A stretch of DNA of 64,000 nucleotides from Pomphorhynchus laevis (lineage: Eukaryota; Acanthocephala; Palaeacanthocephala; Echinorhynchida; Pomphorhynchidae). Below, piece after piece: positions 21,290-31,954 of the stretch; the first letter of the stretch is position 1, and the number at the start of each line of letters is the position of its first letter. The position numbers and the translations under genes were made by a program. A model generated the notes under the pieces. That model had not been told where the DNA came from. It did not search any database and saw only the letters and a program-made list of their open reading frames with translations. The stretch is taken from contig WNNJ02000944.1 of assembly GCA_012934845.2 (NCBI GenBank), forward strand, positions 124,001-188,000, in the 5' to 3' direction.

Positions 21290-21840
21290 CCACAAAAGCG
21301 AAATGGATTGAAAAAAAGTTACTCGTTTAGTAGCATCGATCGTAGTTGCCTTTTGAAAAATTGGAATGCAGGTGATGATCACAAATGATCAGGTAAGGAA
21401 TTCCAAAGGAGAGGAGCAGCGATATGTAGGGATCGACGGCCGCAGTTGGTTGAGTAAAGATGTACGTGTAGCAGAAGAGAAGCACAGGAACGTAGGTGAG
21501 TAGAAAGATAGCGAGATTCACTGAGAGTTGGCAGATAGAGATAAAAAGTAAAAAAAAAAACTTCTTCGTGATATGTGCTTACAAACCCACAAAAGCGAAA
21601 CAGATCGAAAAAGTTACTCGTTTAGTAGCATTGATGGTAGTTGCTTTTTGAAAAATAGGAGTGAGGATGATGATCGCAGGTGATCAGGTAGGGAATTCCA
21701 AAGGAGAGGAGCAGCGATATTTAGGGATCGACGGCCGAAGTTGTTTGATTGAAGAGGCACTGTAACAGAGGAGAAGCACAGGAATGTTGGTGAGTAGAAA
21801 GATAGCGAGATTCACTGAGAGTTGGTAGATAGAGATAAGA
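21290..21840 (-). repeat. Tandem duplication of the LINE 'E' 3' tail
   Basis: About 260 bp (including AGGAGAGGAGCAGCGATAT and GATAGCGAGATTCACTGAGA) occur at 21290-21545 and again at 21570-21840, with about 10 percent differences by eye. Either two copies inserted in tandem or the 3' end was duplicated after insertion. Confidence 0.8.
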
Positions 21841-21978
21841 AGGAAAATTACAATGGAAAAGGCGATAAGTCAGGCAAAGCAGACGAAAACGAACGCGATG
21901 ATCAATACTTAGCCATCCAAGTTTTGATAAATAGGAAGATATATGATCGAATTTACGAAGTCGAAAAAGAATGCGCAC
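21721..21978 (-). pseudogene. C-terminal tail fragment of LINE 'E' ORF2
   Basis: Encodes MRILFRLRKFDHISSYLSK, HRVRFRLLCLTYRL and YLYLPTLSESRYLSTHQHSC, the same tail order as LINEs B and D. A second version of its last part is at 21327-21521. Confidence 0.75.
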
Positions 21979-22164
21979 AGCAGTGTTAATAAGGCTCTGA
22001 AGAGGTTTAAGGAATGATTTTGAAGAGAAGACGAGAAGGCTAAGACAGTAATCAATACATGGGAAAATAAGTGAGGAGATAAGATATTTACATGAACTAA
22101 AATCTAGTGAATTTATGACGGGACGAATATCACGGAGAAGAATATTTGAAGAATATCACGAATA

Positions 22165-23160
22165 TCACGAAGGAGAATATTTGAAGACCTCCACTGTCGA
22201 AACAATGGAGGGTAAAATCCATAACACTTTATTGGTAGGATTGAGGGACATGCGCAAAGAAATTAGATGTTCTTGTAGAGCACCAAGACAATTCGACGAG
22301 AATATGAAAAAATGGCTTTGGAAACTATAAATACTAGAAATACTATAAACTAGAAATACTAGTTTATCTACAGCAGGAATAATTATGGTCTGAAGATACA
22401 GAGAAGGAGGAAAAACAGAAACAGTGGAGGGTAAAATCCATAACACTTTAGATTTGGTAGGATTGAGGGACATGCGCAAAGAAATTAGATGTTCTGATAG
22501 AGCACAAAGACAGTTAGACGCGGGTACGAAAAGTAGGATTAGGGAATGAGGAGACGAGTGAGAATAAAGAAGTATATCATCAGCGTACTGCATTACTCTG
22601 AAGCAGAATTTATTAGTTATACAAGATAAATCTCCAAGAAGAAGCGTAAATAGAATAGGGTTAAGTACAGAACCTTCAGGTACACCACAAGAGAGAGAAT
22701 ATAGAGGAGAACACATTGAATTATAATGGACGGAAAATGATCGATCGGAGAGATACGAAGACAACCAAGCCAATGTGGACGAAAAGTAACCATGGTGATA
22801 GCGAAGACGAAAAAGAAGGATTTTGTGATCGACAATGTAGAATGCAGATGAAAGATCGAGCGATATTACCACACTACACAGTCCTTTGTCACGAGCGGAG
22901 AGCAGATCACAAAATACTTTATGACATGCTAGTTCGGTAGAATGATTGGAGCGGAAACCAGATTGAAAAGAAGGGTAGAGCTGCGATGAAGAGAGATACT
23001 TGTTTATCTGATCTAAGACAAGGTGTTCAAGAATTTTAGATAAGGTTGGTAGAATTGATATTGGGCGATAAGATAAGGGAAAAGAGGGGCCAAGAGAGGG
23101 CTTTTTAAGTAGGGAACGAACAATGGACGTTTTCCAAAGAACAGGAAATATTCCATCCAC
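22165..23160 (-). CDS. Reverse transcriptase domain of LINE 'E'
   Basis: 331 uninterrupted codons. Motifs in order: PVLWKTSIVRSLLKKPS, SYRPISILPTLSKILEHLV, FRSNHSTELACHKVFCDLL, VISLDLSSAFYIVDHKILL (first catalytic Asp), CGVPEGSVLNPILFTLLLGD, FRVMQYADDILLYSH (YADD) and LRMSLNPTKSKVLWILP. All catalytic residues are present. Near the end the LISLRMSLNPT...KVLWILP block occurs twice because of an internal duplication, after which the frame leaves the family. It was probably active in its master copy. Confidence 0.85.
   Translation of the reverse strand: MDGIFPVLWKTSIVRSLLKKPSLGPSFPLSYRPISILPTLSKILEHLVLDQINKYLSSSQLYPSFQSGFRSNHSTELACHKVFCDLLSARDKGLCSVVISLDLSSAFYIVDHKILLFRLRYHHGYFSSTLAWLSSYLSDRSFSVHYNSMCSPLYSLSCGVPEGSVLNPILFTLLLGDLSCITNKFCFRVMQYADDILLYSHSSPHSLILLFVPASNCLCALSEHLISLRMSLNPTKSKVLWILPSTVSVFPPSLYLQTIIIPAVDKLVFLVYSISSIYSFQSHFFIFSSNCLGALQEHLISLRMSLNPTNKVLWILPSIVSTVEVFKYSPS
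22190..22560 (-). repeat. Internal duplication in the LINE 'E' RT thumb
   Basis: TGGAGGGTAAAATCCATAAC plus about 100 bp appears near 22207 and again near 22421. It produces the repeated LNPT..KVLWILP block in the RT frame. Short direct repeats of GAATATCACGAA at 22139-22172 sit at its edge. Confidence 0.8.
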
Positions 23161-23515
23161 GATTAACGAGTTAAAAAGGCTGGTAAGGAAAGATGTGAAG
23201 TCTGTTGATAAGAAGTTTGAGAATTCGAGTAGGGATGGGATTGGCAGGAGAGGACTTACAAGTTAACGAAATAAGAAGGCAAGATACCTCATCTTCAGAT
23301 ACCGCAAGTAGGTAAAAGAACGCAGGGATACGAATAGACGAGATACAAAAAGTTTGTGGGAGGACGAAGATCGAATCGATTAGAGAAATATTTTTTGAAA
23401 TTAGGTAATCGGAGAATTGAGAAGGATCAAGAGTGGAGGTGACAGAGGAACGAGAAAGTAGAGAATTAAGAGTTTTCCATTTAATTCGAGAGTCATTAGC
23501 GGAAGTCAGTTTGTT

Positions 23516-23920
23516 TCACCAAAAACTATGTACCTTAGAACGTAGAAGTTGCCTATGCGAACGACGAAGAGCAAAGAATTGGTTACGATAAAAGAATGTG
23601 TCAAATTCTGAAGATAGTCTGAGATAACGATGATAAGTTCTGAAAGAACGACGCAGGAGGCGTTTTGAAGTCACACACTCAGAGTCGAACCATGTTGCAA
23701 GATTTTGCCGTGATTGAGTAAAAGTTTTAAGGGGAAGAATTTCATCGAGGATAGAGCAAAATACATTGTCAAAGAGGGTACATAAGTAATTGGGGGATTT
23801 GTAGATAGAAGAAGGAAACGTTAACGGAGAGCGGTTAATATGAGAGCGAAGAAGGGGAAAGTCGAGGAATTTCCAAGAACGACACGAGATAATTTTTGCA
23901 GGAACATTGACTTTTATCAA
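23516..23920 (-). pseudogene. Linker between endonuclease and RT, LINE 'E'
   Basis: 134 codons including SRSWKFLDFPLLRSHI, QSRQNLATWFDSECVTSKRLLRRSFRTYHR and LRRSHRQLLRSKVHSFW. The 'W.D.EC....R...R..R' block is the standard linker of CR1-like ORF2 proteins. The frame breaks at both ends against its neighbours. Confidence 0.75.
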
Positions 23921-24207
23921 AGGGAGCGAACATGTAGCAAGGAAGTGGTCAGATAGAGCATGATCAGATATGCAAATGAAGAAGATAAGGACGAACGCGA
24001 ACGTAGAGCAACAATATCGAGGGTACCGTCAAGAATATGGGTAGCAGAAGAATAATGAGGCGACATGATTTGAAAATCATGATCGCTAACTGTAGAAATC
24101 GTCTTTAGGATATTGGAATCACAAAGACGATCTAAGCAAACATTTATATCACCTAGTACAACGCAAGGTAAACCGGAGAGGAAGATGTAAGAAAGTAAGT
24201 TTGACAA
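23917..24207 (-). pseudogene. AP endonuclease, C-terminal half, LINE 'E'
   Basis: Encodes LPCVVLGDINVCLDRLCDS (the GDFN motif, here GDIN), MSPHYSSATHILDGTLDIVAL and an SDH-like end (LIMLYLTTSLLHVRSL). It fits the metal-dependent endonuclease that cuts the target strand. Confidence 0.75.
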
Positions 24208-24237
24208 TTCACCGAAAAAAGAGTATGACGGATGACA

Positions 24238-24780
24238 TTATCCAGGCCGATAGAATAAGTAGATATTGAGAAACAACGAGCCGGCTTTTACACGGAAGTT
24301 AAGTAGTTCGAAAGTAATAGGAACAAATGTCAATGATAATGATTGCAACGGAGACCAATGGTGAGAGAAAGCTATAAGACTACCGTGGTTAATTGATATG
24401 TTTAAACTAATAGGTCGTTGACGATCCTTATCTTTAAACCTCACAGAAAGGTTTAAAGAGCGGAGGCGTTTTATAGATTAATCATTATTATCAACATGCT
24501 AAGATTCGGTTAAACACAAAACATCCAAAGATTTATAAAGGAAGAGATCATCTACTGAATCAACCTTGTTACTAAGAGAGCAGATATTCAAGACGACTAA
24601 TTTCCAGGAAGACTTGGGAAGCAGTGGAGTCGAATCAATTAGAGGATACACTGGATGATTTACTGGCAGATTTGCTGAAGGATTTACTGACGGCTTTACT
24701 TGAGAATTTTTTTGATGATTTACTGAAGGATTCGGATGATTTAATGGAGGATTAACTGGATGATTAACTTGATAATTCAT
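24238..24780 (-). pseudogene. AP endonuclease, N-terminal half, LINE 'E'
   Basis: Two open pieces. At 24499-24780, KSSWKLVVLNICSLSNKVD then LFLYKSLDVLCLTES (N.CSL.NK and the catalytic Glu in TES). At 24238-24444, NHGSLIAFSHHWSPLQSL, TFELLNFRV and YLFYRPG. Before the domain comes a repetitive N/P/V-rich stretch (VNHPVNPPLNHPNPSVNHQ). Confidence 0.75.
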
Positions 24781-25000
24781 TTGGGTATTTACTTGAGAAT
24801 TAACTGGAGTATATACTCGAAGATTTACTGGATAATTTATTTGAGGATTTGCTTAAGGATTTACTGGAGGATTTAATAAAGGATATACTGGAGGATTTAT
24901 TTGAGGAATTGCTGGATGAGTTACTGCATGATTTACTGGAGGAATTACTGGAATATTTACTGGAGAATTTACTGGATTTGAAGACATTGATAGTCAAATG
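24640..25000 (-). repeat. Low-complexity minisatellite in the LINE 'E' N-terminus
   Basis: Degenerate repeats of GGATTTACTGGA-like 12-24 bp units. On the minus strand they encode SSKSS/NSSNKSS or VNHP/VNPS runs; the plus-strand reading (DLLEDLIKDILEDLFEEL) is a shadow. A second version lies at 26300-26470. Confidence 0.75.
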
Positions 25001-25090
25001 TGGGAGCTGGATAAACTCGCAGTGTTTCGTTTCTCGTTAAGTTCGGCATTGACAGTTTTGTAGGCATCACGTTCTACTGGTTGTAGATCA

Positions 25091-25198
25091 GAAATTAGAT
25101 AGACTTACCCGTTTCTGAAAGCGAGCAACAAGTTATATTAAATCTCTTTAGGGAAATTGATGTTCATTGGCCGGACAAAAACTAGACTTTATTCGAAC
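25091..25198 (+). repeat. Inverted copy of LINE 'E' ORF1 segment 26851-26955
   Basis: ACCCGTTTCTGAAAGCGAGC through ACAAAAACTAGACTTTATTC is the reverse complement of 26851-26955 with few changes. In the copy at 26851-26955 the minus strand encodes VRNLPVSESEQQVILNLFRE, an ORF1-like stretch. So two copies of the LINE 5' region are inverted relative to one another across about 1.7 kb. Confidence 0.75.
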
Positions 25199-25548
25199 AA
25201 TTGAATTTATTGCAAATAAAATTTTTCAAGTTGGTCAAAATTATAAATTATTGTAAATGATTAAATGATTATAATTAGCGAATTGCGATAATTAATATAT
25301 TAATTAATTTGAATTTTTTGGATTTTTAGTTAAGTCGGCATTAAACGTTTATCATCAAAGCAATTTAAAATAACTTATATAGTTTATCTATATTTAAAAT
25401 TTAGAATTTTGGGAAGGATTAATAAAATAATATTTTATTTTTAATTTCGCTATATAGCATCATCAGAAACAAGAAAAACCTACTTATACGTTTCTAAAGT
25501 GGGTTTTGTTTCTGTTTCTGATTATTATAGCATTAGCTAGCAAATATA
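25199..25548. other. AT-rich spacer, nothing recognised
   Basis: No feature that I can support apart from a short imperfect repeat of the type CTTATACGTTTCTAAA. Confidence 0.4.
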
Positions 25549-25813
25549 AAAAGAAAATTTTATTATGATCGGTTAGCAAGCCACGAAAGAATGAACAGAA
25601 CAGTAACATGTATCGTTATCATCAATGTTTTGACTCATCAGTGCCGGGTACCAGCCACTGCTAGGTGTAAAGCATGACCGGCATACGGCACGAGTACTGC
25701 AAGCACTAAGATTCAAAACAATGATAAGTAAATCAATGATGAGTCACAACAATGACGAAACGTACTAGTTACTGTTTGCCGATTCTTTTGTGCTGTCTAA
25801 CCGATCATAAGCA
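25549..25813. repeat. Foldback element, about 250 bp, with hammerhead-like halves
   Basis: The left arm has GATCGGTTAGC and CAGTAAC...; the right arm has GTTACTG... and CTAACCGATCA. On the plus strand ATGATGAGTC...GACGAAACGTA resembles a hammerhead with stem II GTC/GAC and palindromic stem III ACGT. On the minus strand CTGATGAGTC starts the equivalent. The first core base is changed on the plus strand (ATGATGA) and GAAAC is lost on the minus strand, so neither looks intact. Confidence 0.5.
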
Positions 25814-27129
25814 ACATCTTACGGAATCCTATCTCAGTTTCTAAAATTTTATAAAAATTCCGAATTTTAAAAGATGGAACAAAATCAGTTATAAATTATT
25901 CTTTTTTTAATGTTTAACATTCTCAAATTCAATTTAACGGATATTGTCATTTATGATATTATTTTTTATAATAACGCAATAACTGAATTAGAAAACGGTT
26001 AAAGAATTTAGTAAAATCATATTTACAGGAAATAAATTTGCGAAAGGCTTTTAAAAATCCTTGAACATATATTAAAAATAAAGATGAACAAATTGCAACG
26101 ATAATGATTACAACGGAGTCGTTTTATAGAGTAATCATTCTTATCAACGTGCTAAGATTCGGTTAAGCACAAAACATCCAAAGATTTATGAAGGAAAATA
26201 TTATATACTGAATCAACCTTGTTACTAAGAGAGCGACTCTTTAAGACGGCTAATTTCCAGGAAGACTTGGGAAGCAGCGGAGTCGAATCAATTAGAGGAT
26301 ACACTGGATGATTTACTTGAAGTTTCGCCGGAGCATTTACTGAAGGCTTTGAGAATTTTCTTGATGATTTACTGAAGGATTTACAGGAAAGTCTACTTAA
26401 GGATTTAATGGAGGATTAATTGGATAATGTATTTGAGTATTAATTTGAGAATTAACTGGAATATATGCTCGAAGATTTAAATCATCTTCAATCGTTAGTC
26501 ATATATTGGCTGGATTATAAAGTTCGTTGTTTTCTGTAGACGAAACTTCGCCGAGTACTGGTAAGCTCTCATTTACTGCTTGGATTTCCAACTTGATGAA
26601 ACCAATATCTTATGCCCTCTAATAAAATATCGCTTACTTGGGCCTGACTTTTTTCGTTCGGATAATTCTTTCCGTAATCTCTTAAGTTCCTATTGTTCAA
26701 GTTTCGACAAATCAGGGCACAATTACACCTTATGAAAAATAGATGAATTCTTTAGTTTAAACGAAGATTTTAAAGATGATTTCATATGGCTGACCCTAGT
26801 TTTTATCTTAACCTACGGATGGAAGTTAGTATGAAGTGCATGGAGTCGAATAAAGTCTAGTTTTTGTCCGACCAAAGGACATCAATTTCCCTAAAGAGAT
26901 TTAATATAACTTGTTGCTCGCTTTCAGAAACGGGTAAGTTACGAACTATCAGATTTGAGGCCCTATCGCTTTCCCTATCAAGAGAGTTTGCTAATTTAGA
27001 ATAAGATTTATCAACCTCTGGTGTGTGTTGAAAAGAACAAACAGCATGAGATACCTGCTTATTTATGTAACGGTTGAGGGAGAAGTTGATATGCTCATTT
27101 ACTATCCTATGTATACGCTCTTTGTCTGT

Positions 27130-27429
27130 CTAGCAACTACTTGAATCATTTGATATTAACTGGCTTTTAAGTTTACTTATTTCAACTCGGGTTTCGTTAA
27201 TTGCTTTGGCTGCACAGAATCCACAGAGGTAATCTTGGGCCAGTAAATCTCTAGAATGCCTTCTCAGAAGGATTACCGTTGAATACACGTTGCACTTATC
27301 CGTAGTACACTTCATTTCGATTGAGATAGTCTCTACGGCATTTTCTGTTATTCCCAGTTCATCGTTGTCCGAATATTGTGTTGAGAATTTGGCTGTATGT
27401 TTGTCGTTATATTGATTGGATAGAATCAA
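27130..27429 (-). pseudogene. ORF1 middle part of CR1-like LINE 'E'
   Basis: 99 codons including ISIEMKCTTDKCNVYSTVIL, QDYLCGFCAAKAINETRVEISKLKSQL and a short coiled-coil-like end. The paired Cys (CGFC, C...C) fit the zinc-binding ORF1 proteins of CR1-like elements. The initiation codon context is unclear and the frame probably begins further upstream. Confidence 0.55.
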
Positions 27430-27439
27430 TCGTTATCGA

Positions 27440-27560
27440 TTTGAGCATCGGTGTGCACAACAATTAATGCATTGCTTACCATTTCGAACGCACACACAGC
27501 CCTTACAAACAGCTGTTTGACCATTACAAGGGCACCATCGCTTATTCGCAGACTGTTCTG
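27440..27560 (-). pseudogene. Cysteine-rich N-terminus of LINE ORF1
   Basis: The minus strand reads SANKRWCPCNGQTAVCKGC then VCVRNGKQCINCCAHRCSN. The spacing C.CNG..AVC..C.CV..G..C..C is a conserved block of CR1-like ORF1 proteins in invertebrates, likely zinc-binding and nucleic-acid-binding. It joins 27130-27429 after a frame change. Confidence 0.7.
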
Positions 27561-27639
27561 TTATGGTGATTCTTTTATATTGTAAGTTTTAAAAAGATTT
27601 TAACAAGTTTTAATTTCGGCCATATTTTAGAATATGGCC

Positions 27640-27830
27640 GAAACCTAATAACATAACAGTTTATCCTGATGACCTCTTATCCTTCTTCTGGTACATCATC
27701 TGCTATTTATTAGTAAATTCATAAAAATTGTTTTTTATTTAAAATTTTAATTTTGAAATTCGTACTTTATAAAATCTTATTTAATTATTAATTATCATCA
27801 AAATATATGTATATAAGTTAGCTGATTTGA
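27640..27830 (+). mobile_element. Naiad-type 3' UTR fragment 1
   Basis: CCGAAACCTAATAACATAAC followed by GATGACCTCTTATCC and ACATCATCTGCTATTTATTAG matches the sequence after the RT stop at 59770-59900 and 55015-55100. Non-coding. Confidence 0.65.
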
Positions 27831-28399
27831 AATGACTTGTTAGAAAATATGAAAATATTTTATTTGTTTAACAAACAGATATTTCTAGCTTAAATATTCA
27901 ATGATGTAATTCCAACATTTTTTAATTATTGTAACGAACATTTGATAATGTACCTCCGTAGAATATTTTGGACTCAAGCAAATTTATAAAAGTATCAATA
28001 TTAGCAATTTTAATGCAAAGTAGAATTGTTTTTTAGCAGCAACTTATAATTTGCTACTTAACGACTCTTAAACGAGGCATCGTTTGTTGTTTTGATTTTA
28101 AGTTTTGAGCTTTCTTATTTGATAATTTTTATTTTTATTTTCTGAAAAGATAGAAAATTAATATTTTTTGTTAAAAGTAATCAATTGATTTTAAATTTAT
28201 CTTATAAATGCTACTCATTACTGCACACGTCATGGAATGTTAACAAATGCTAAAATGTTAAAATATTAAAACGTCAAAAAATGCTATTTTTCTTTTAAAA
28301 TTAAAATTTAAATGAATTTTTGCAATTAAAATAAATTATTAAAATTTTTGAAAGTTATCATTTAAAATGAGAATTTGTTAACAAAATATGTTTATAAAC

Positions 28400-28830
28400 T
28401 CAATAATGAAGCCCAACTTTCATCAAAGGAAATACGTCATTAGCGCGTATTCAGCCTCGCTGCTATGTTGGGTAGAGGAGTTAGGGATCGAAACCAGATA
28501 ACATAGCAGTTCCTTTTGATGACCTCTAATCCTTATTCTTATACATCATCTGTTATTTATTATTCAAATCAAAAAATTGACTTTTATTTTAAATTACAAT
28601 CTTAAATCTTTACTTAATATAAATATATATTATATAAAATCTTATAAATATTTATTATTTATCTTTATTTTTATTTATATATCGTATAAAATACGTAGAC
28701 TCATGTATCTGATTTTATTTATCCAACTTTATTTTAACGAACACAACGTACATCAATACATTATATATATAATTTTGGCTTTTAATTTAGCAATTATTCA
28801 AAAGTATAAACGATTTTAATTATATATAAA
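28400..28830 (+). mobile_element. Naiad-type 3' UTR fragment 2
   Basis: GCTGCTATGTTGGGTAGAGG and GATGACCTCTAATCCTTATT match the 3' region of the Naiad copy at 59800-59900, followed by the AT-rich tail seen at 55060-55220. Without its RT. The open frame at 28577-28819 is an AT-rich by-product. Confidence 0.65.
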
Positions 28831-28834
28831 TTAC

Positions 28835-29283
28835 ATTTATTTATAATTATTAATTAATAAATAGAAATTATTCAGTAAAATGTTTTAGAACGTGATAACC
28901 TCCAAATTAAAAGCAATAAAATTTCTTTTAATTTTCACATGAATTACTATGTCCCTTATTTTTTCCATAGATAATATGAGTAATACAAAATCTCAAGGCA
29001 TATTTAATAACAACCTTGTCTTTAAAATTTTGTTCAAATGGATCATTGTTAATTTTATCCTGCCACCATTAGTATTCAATTAAGTAATATGTCTATTTTG
29101 GAATTAAATTGTTCTCTTTGCTAAATTTTTTATTATCTCCATGCATGAATTGACTAAATGACCAATTACAGGATATTCAACATTTGTAGCTTATCTAATG
29201 AACAAAATATCTTTGATCAAGATGCTAAATCCTTTTTTCTAATATTTGGCAAATGCATTGATCTTCTGAAAAATCTCTACTAG
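28835..29283. other. AT-rich DNA upstream of the RRM exon
   Basis: Possible intron. TTTTTTCCATAG near 28960-28972 looks like a 3' splice site, but the following frame is short and unrecognised. Confidence 0.35.
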
Positions 29284-29432
29284 ATCACATGAATACTAAG
29301 GATAATAATTCAAGGCATATCCAGTGCTCAATTTTCGTTAGTAGATTACCGAAAAACTGCACGAGAGATCAACTGGCATCTACTTTTGAACACTTTGGTC
29401 CTATATCGAAAATTGCTTTGAATGAGAAAAAG
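29284..29432 (+). CDS. Candidate host exon encoding the first half of an RRM domain
   Basis: From ATG at 29289 it encodes MNTKDNNSRHIQ, then CSIFVSRLPKN (RNP2 strand of an RNA recognition motif), TRDQLASTFEHFG (helix 1) and PISKIALNEKK (strand 2). The stretch is bounded by CTCTACTAG at 29275-29283 (acceptor-like) and AAAAAG|GTACTACT at 29433 (donor-like), and the RRM homology stops exactly at that donor. The sequence is single-copy in the window. An RRM protein binds single-stranded RNA; the specific gene is not identified. No partner exon with the RNP1 (GFAFV-like) half was found nearby. Confidence 0.5.
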
Positions 29433-29725
29433 GTACTACTAACTGCTGATTTATTGGTTTTGTCTTTCTCAAATAAATTGCTTAAACTCATCACTGTTTC
29501 AAAGTTGTAAAACATCATAGTTGACCGTTTTACATTGGAAGCATTTACTTATTGCTTCACGAGCCCATCAAATTTTAGTATAAAGAATATTTAAATTAAT
29601 GCATTCAAAAATTTAATGTTCCGCGATTGATTTTTAATCGATTTTTTCAAAATGCGACTTTTGAGCTAAATTCTATAATGAAGTCCAAAACTTTAAATTC
29701 AAATAATTTTTCAAATCATTGTTAG
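29433..29725. other. AT-rich DNA after the RRM donor
   Basis: Nothing recognised; likely intron if the exon is real. Confidence 0.35.
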
Positions 29726-30000
29726 AAGGCGTGAAAACATTGTGATTTATTTAGTTGTAATCTAATATTCCGACGGCGCTCTAGCACGTCATTTTCATGG
29801 TTGTATATTTATGCTGTTAACTCTTTTGTTCTTTTTGTTCTAAGCGAAAGTTAACTTTTTTGTTCTCAGCAAAAGTTAACAGCATAATTACGCAACCCTG
29901 AAGATGACGTGCCAGTGTCGTCGAAATATTGTATTATAACCAAATAAATTAAAATACAATTGTATTGGATTACAACAACACAATTTTGATTCAATGTCTT
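29726..30000. repeat. Foldback element (family D), imperfect
   Basis: Left arm about 29726-29800 and right arm about 29905-30000 are complementary around CCGACGGCGCTCTAGCACGTCA / GACGTGCCAGTGTCGTCGAAAT. An inner inverted pair, GCTGTTAAC and GTTAACAGC, also occurs. Same family as 48643-48800. The plus strand carries CTGAAGATGACG...CGTCGAAATAT. Confidence 0.7.
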
Positions 30001-31950
30001 CACTTTTGAGTTCAATCCCCAAGAATTTGACATTTAATTCGAGAAACACATTACTTAGAAATCACAGAAACTTCTATAATTTTCATTAAATTAATATATA
30101 ATTTTCAATGATATATTATTAATAAATTATACAGTATCTTAGAATCAATATCTAATTTGCAAATATTTTTGTAGAGATAAATAGCCGGTTTATTATAATA
30201 ATATTTTTACTCTCTGATGCTGACAACATTTATACTTTAAATATTGCATACACATTTTGGAGTAATTGTTAAATTTAATTATTAAATTTTCGAGCATTTT
30301 TATTATTAATAATAATTAGACTATTTCGCAGATTAAACTTAATCATTAAGAGTTTAAATTACAAATTATAACTTTAAAACTTTAAATTTTTACGTTAAAA
30401 ATTTTACAAGCTTAAAATAACAAATTTTAATATTGATAATATAGATAATAAATTGTATATTTTAGAAAAGGTAAAAGGTGAATATTATATATATAATATT
30501 ATATATAATATTATATATATATCCTTAAAAAAGGATTTATTTTAATCTAAAAGGTGATATTTTAGAAATATCACCTTTTAGATTAAAAATTTTTATTTAT
30601 TTAATAAATAGTAACTTTACGTTTCCTTTTTGATTCACACATTTCCTTTTTGTACTTTAAAAACATTTAGCTCTACAAATTTATTCATATTTATAATTCA
30701 TATAAACTATAAGCAGTAAAAATAAATTTTATATTTTTGCATTTTAATTTAACTGAAATTTTTTACTTTTATTTGTAAAACATTTGTCTTTTTATCGTTC
30801 TGTAATTTATTTTCAAACAAAATAAACTAATGAACTAATAATGAACTGGTTTAATTTTGTAAGTTTGAAATATTAAAATAGAATGTCGTCTTCGCAAACG
30901 CGAACGCAAATTTATCGTATTTGCCTTCTTATATAGGCAAAGAGTTTAGATGTTTGACGAAGAGCGAGCGTACAAGTTAAAATTATGTTTCGTCAAAAAT
31001 ATCAGACGTGAAAATATAAAATGCATTTGATGGCATCTATGGAAATTATTATATACTACATTTGAATAACTACAATGCATTTAAATAACTATGGACAGGA
31101 GCGTCCTAGGTTAAAAACCCATTATGAGGAATAACCTTCCCAATTTTACATTTAAAATTTCTAACCATTTTATTTTAGTCCCTGAGCCTCATTCTAAAGC
31201 TCAGACTTATAGACACAATCAAAAAGACAATTTTTGGAAAACAAACAGTTTCAATTTTGATATATTTTGAAGAACAATTTTTCACTTAAACTTTGAAATT
31301 TAAACTACTTTTTTATTCAATACATTATAAGTCAAGTAAAACATTTCTATTTTATTTACAAATTCAAAATCAAAGTATTTTATGATTTCAGCATTAATTT
31401 ATAAAGGACAGTAAAACATCTTTAATAATATTAAAAATATTTTGAATGTTTAAAAGTATATTTAATAAACTACTTGACTTTAAACATATAATTTTTTTTA
31501 CAACTTCACGATTTCTATGGATTTCTTGATGATACCACTAAATAATGATGTAACTTACTAAAAAGTGGAAAAATATTTATTGATTATATAAATTTTAATC
31601 GGAAAATTAGAATATATCTTTATTAATAAATATAAAGTTACCTCATGTGATATAATTATTCTCAATATAAGATAAAATAATTGATAAACACTTTAATATA
31701 AAATAAAAATGTTAAAGTCGAAAACGATGACAATGTGTTCTCAATTTTGGTCAAACCTAATGACATCTGATTTTAACAAATTCACGTGTCAGTGGCAGTT
31801 TGTAAAACGTGTATTTAGTTCAGAGAATAATCTTATTCTAAATATATTTATAAAATATTATTCTAAACAAATAATAAAATAATAACAAAATATTAATAAA
31901 ATATTTAAAAAATATATTAAAACTCCAGTTTCATAATCGTAGATGTTGCG
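30001..31950. other. Long AT-rich stretch without genes
   Basis: A perfect palindrome lies at 30541-30588 (TAATCTAAAAGGTGATATTT and complement), next to AAAAAAGGATTTATTTTAAT, which resembles the CR1-like LINE 3' end. ATATATAATATTATATAT repeats occur at 30488-30525. Nothing else recognised. Confidence 0.5.
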
Positions 31951-31954
31951 AAAA

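Larger units (their letters stand above)
21250..25080 (-). mobile_element. LINE 'E', CR1-like, most complete minus-strand copy
   Basis: Reading on the minus strand from 25080: a serine/lysine-rich low-complexity region, AP endonuclease (about 24600-23930), linker (23920-23516), RT (23160-22165) and C-terminal tail (21978-21327). The 3' end at about 21255 has ATGTGGCAAATGCAC, like the other CR1-like tails. The tail is present twice (21290-21545 and 21570-21840). Several frame breaks make it inactive as a whole, though the RT frame is open for 331 codons. Confidence 0.85.
26060..27560 (-). mobile_element. Second 5' copy of LINE 'E' with ORF1
   Basis: 26096-26480 repeats 24345-24830 of the first copy (same AATTTCCAGGAAGACTTGGG and the minisatellite). 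The minus strand then continues upstream through VRNLPVSESEQQVILNLF (about 26950-26880), the frame at 27130-27429 and a cysteine-rich start at about 27440-27555. This gives the ORF1 that the first copy lacks. The ORF2 catalytic part is absent here. Confidence 0.7.

Noticed and set aside
24849-25040. Plus-strand frame rich in Leu/Glu/Asp
   Set aside because: Antisense shadow of the Ser/Lys-rich LINE E minisatellite.
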